NCBI GenBank assembly: GCA_001825565.1
Contig: MHXM01000099.1
Location: 21,325 to 29,607, forward strand
DNA from: Desulfuromonadaceae bacterium GWC2_58_13
GTDB taxonomy: Bacteria; Desulfobacterota; Desulfuromonadia; Desulfuromonadales; Trichloromonadaceae
Direction: 5' to 3'
DNA length: 8,283 nucleotides
A program made the position numbers and the translations under genes. Shown here in pieces: positions 6,574-8,283 of the stretch. The notes beneath the pieces are model-generated. The model was given only the letters and a program-made list of their open reading frames with translations. It had not been told where the DNA came from and made no database searches. How positions within the stretch are numbered: position 1 is the stretch's first letter; each line of letters begins with the position of its first letter.

Positions 6574-6601
6574 ACCTCGGGCAGGCGGCCGGGCGAATTC
6601 A

Positions 6602-8283
6602 TCAGGCGCGGCCAGCAAACGTCTCGTCGGTTGATCCGGTTTCCGATGCTATCGGGGCCATCTCCGAATCATAGAAAAGAAAAAGGTTGCGCCCCCGCTC
6701 CTTGGCCCGGAACATGGCATCGTCGGCCTTGCCGATTAATGTTTCTCCGTCTTCCCCGTTGGCGGGAAAAAGACTGATTCCGATGCTGGAAGTGACCGTG
6801 AACCCCTGTCCCTTGACGGTCATCGGTTTGGCCAGGGCGTCCAGAATCTTGTTGGCCCGGGTTTCAACATCGGTCACCGCCTGAATATCTTCCAGCAGCA
6901 CGATGAATTCGTCCCCACCGAAGCGAGCCACGGTATCGGCCTCCCGCACCAGGGCCAGCAATCGGCTCGCCACCGCCTGCAGCACCTGGTCGCCGGCGTC
7001 GTGCCCGAGGGAATCGTTGATCGACTTGAACCGGTCGAGGTCGAAGAACAGCAGCGCCAGCATGCTTCCCGCGCGCCGGGCCTTGCGCATGGCGTGCTTC
7101 AGGCGGTCGGTAAAAAGCAGGCGGTTGGGCAGGCCGGTAAGGCTGTCGTGATGGGCGAGATACTTGAACCGTTCTTCGTTTTCCTGCAGCCGGGTTTCGG
7201 CCATTTTCCGCTCGGTAATATCCTGCACCAGGCCGACGCCGTAAAGAGGCCGGCCATCGTCATCCACCATCCACGCCGTCGTCACATATCCCCAGACCAC
7301 CCGGCCGCTGCGATGCAGAAAGCGTTTCTCATAATCGAAGAAACGCCTTTGGCCTTCCTGGACTTCGATAAAATTGATCCGGGTCATTTCCCGGTCATCG
7401 GGATGGGTCAGATCGTTGACGTCAAATGCCTGCAGTTCCTCGGGAGAATAGCCGACAAACCGGCAGAAAGCGGGATTGACCTGAAGAAACCGGCCGTCGA
7501 TGTCGATGGTGTTCATGCCGGCGCCGGCATGTTCGAAAATGGTACGGAATCGCTCTTCACTTTCCCGGACCGCATCCGCCGCCCGCATATGCTGCACGGC
7601 CAGGGCATACACCGAGGCCAGCCGTTCAAGCAGTTCGAGGTCTTTGGCATGGTAGTCGCGGTCCGAGTTGGCCAGGGCCAACACCCCCATCAAGGCCCCG
7701 TCGGCGATGGCTGGCGCCCCGAGAAACCTGCGAATCGCCACATGCCCCCCGGGAATTCCGGTGGAGCGGTGGTCGGTTTCGGGGTCGTTGCACAAAATGG
7801 GCTGCCGGTGCGTCAACACCCAGCCCCAGAGTCCTTTAAACGAATGGAAAACGTAGGTTTTGTCGGGAACCCGACATGTTTCCCAAACATCACGGGACAT
7901 GGTCGAACAAACCAGGTCGCCGCTGCGGGGATCGACGAAACCGACAAAGCCATGGAGGCTGCCGGTCAAGTTCTTGGCCTCTGCCAGCATAACGTTTGAA
8001 ATTTCTTCGATCGACGAGGAATTGAGCAGGAGCCGACCGATCTCGGCCATCGCTCGGTTGACCTTGAGTTCCCATTGCAACGCTTCTTGCGATCGGTTGC
8101 GCGCCGTGATGTCGCGCATGACACCCAGATAACCCAACACCTCGCCCTCTTCCGAGCAAACCGTGGTTCCCAGGGTCTCTCCCGGGAAGACACTGCCATC
8201 CTTGCGTCGATAGTTCACCACGTAAGGCTGGCTCTTCTGTTCGGCGGTCATGTTGAACCGCAGCTGCCCCTGGCGTTCATACT
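6602..8283 (-). CDS. PAS-GAF-PAS-GGDEF diguanylate cyclase (5' end outside window)
   Basis: The reading frame is open to the right edge, so the N-terminus is missing; Met at 8251 is probably internal. Numbering from that Met: a partial PAS domain ends with the PAC signature GVMRDITARNRSQE (43-56). A GAF domain follows (about 64-225), with GGHVAIRRFLGAPAI and LMGVLALAN. A second PAS/PAC spans 230-350, with GLVQDITERK. The C-terminal GGDEF domain (about 360-530) has DSLTGLPNR (369-377), FFDLDRFKSIND and an intact GGDEF (445-449). RxxD (READ, 436-439) five residues before GGDEF is the usual product-inhibition site. There is no EAL domain. The protein should make c-di-GMP from two GTP in response to signals read by its PAS and GAF domains. 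No membrane segment is visible in this part. Family assignment is secure; signal and target are unknown. Confidence 0.95.
   Translation of the reverse strand, partial: YERQGQLRFNMTAEQKSQPYVVNYRRKDGSVFPGETLGTTVCSEEGEVLGYLGVMRDITARNRSQEALQWELKVNRAMAEIGRLLLNSSSIEEISNVMLAEAKNLTGSLHGFVGFVDPRSGDLVCSTMSRDVWETCRVPDKTYVFHSFKGLWGWVLTHRQPILCNDPETDHRSTGIPGGHVAIRRFLGAPAIADGALMGVLALANSDRDYHAKDLELLERLASVYALAVQHMRAADAVRESEERFRTIFEHAGAGMNTIDIDGRFLQVNPAFCRFVGYSPEELQAFDVNDLTHPDDREMTRINFIEVQEGQRRFFDYEKRFLHRSGRVVWGYVTTAWMVDDDGRPLYGVGLVQDITERKMAETRLQENEERFKYLAHHDSLTGLPNRLLFTDRLKHAMRKARRAGSMLALLFFDLDRFKSINDSLGHDAGDQVLQAVASRLLALVREADTVARFGGDEFIVLLEDIQAVTDVETRANKILDALAKPMTVKGQGFTVTSSIGISLFPANGEDGETLIGKADDAMFRAKERGRNLFLFYDSEMAPIASETGSTDETFAGRA

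Noticed and set aside
7001..7999. 332-codon + strand open frame
   Set aside because: It is antisense to the GAF, PAS and GGDEF domains of the cyclase, which are unambiguous. No family or plausible start context is visible.

Overview
The window is GC-rich bacterial chromosome. The ileS-lspA pair, a (p)ppGpp-synthetase-like protein with TPRs, and several PAS/GAF sensors side by side suggest a deltaproteobacterium of the Desulfuromonadales/Geobacter type. That placement is inference from gene content and order only.

Left part, + strand: a C-rich tract (1-41) and a plausible sigma70-type promoter precede ileS (isoleucyl-tRNA synthetase, 104-2881). A 104-nt spacer of degenerate heptamer repeats that can fold into a hairpin leads to lspA (signal peptidase II, 2986-3477). 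A long, nearly perfect hairpin with T-rich flanks on both strands (3491-3549) ends this transcript and also the convergent one.

Right part, - strand: three signalling genes point leftward. In order of transcription they are (i) a multidomain PAS-GAF-PAS-GGDEF diguanylate cyclase, cut by the right window edge; (ii) a membrane sensor (5TMR-LYT-like, PAS, GAF, coiled coil) that stops where a histidine kinase core would normally begin; and (iii) a RelA/SpoT-type synthetase domain fused to C-terminal TPRs. Gene (ii) has its own good promoter. No promoter is visible for gene (iii), which may be read through from (ii).

ileS and lspA are housekeeping genes. The three leftward genes are accessory signalling genes and put the c-di-GMP and (p)ppGpp chemistries next to each other. 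The most notable observations are the apparent loss of the kinase module from gene (ii), with possible H-box remnants just past an in-frame TAA; the synthetase-TPR fusion; and the heptamer repeat array between ileS and lspA. I see no mobile element, CRISPR array, tRNA or rRNA.
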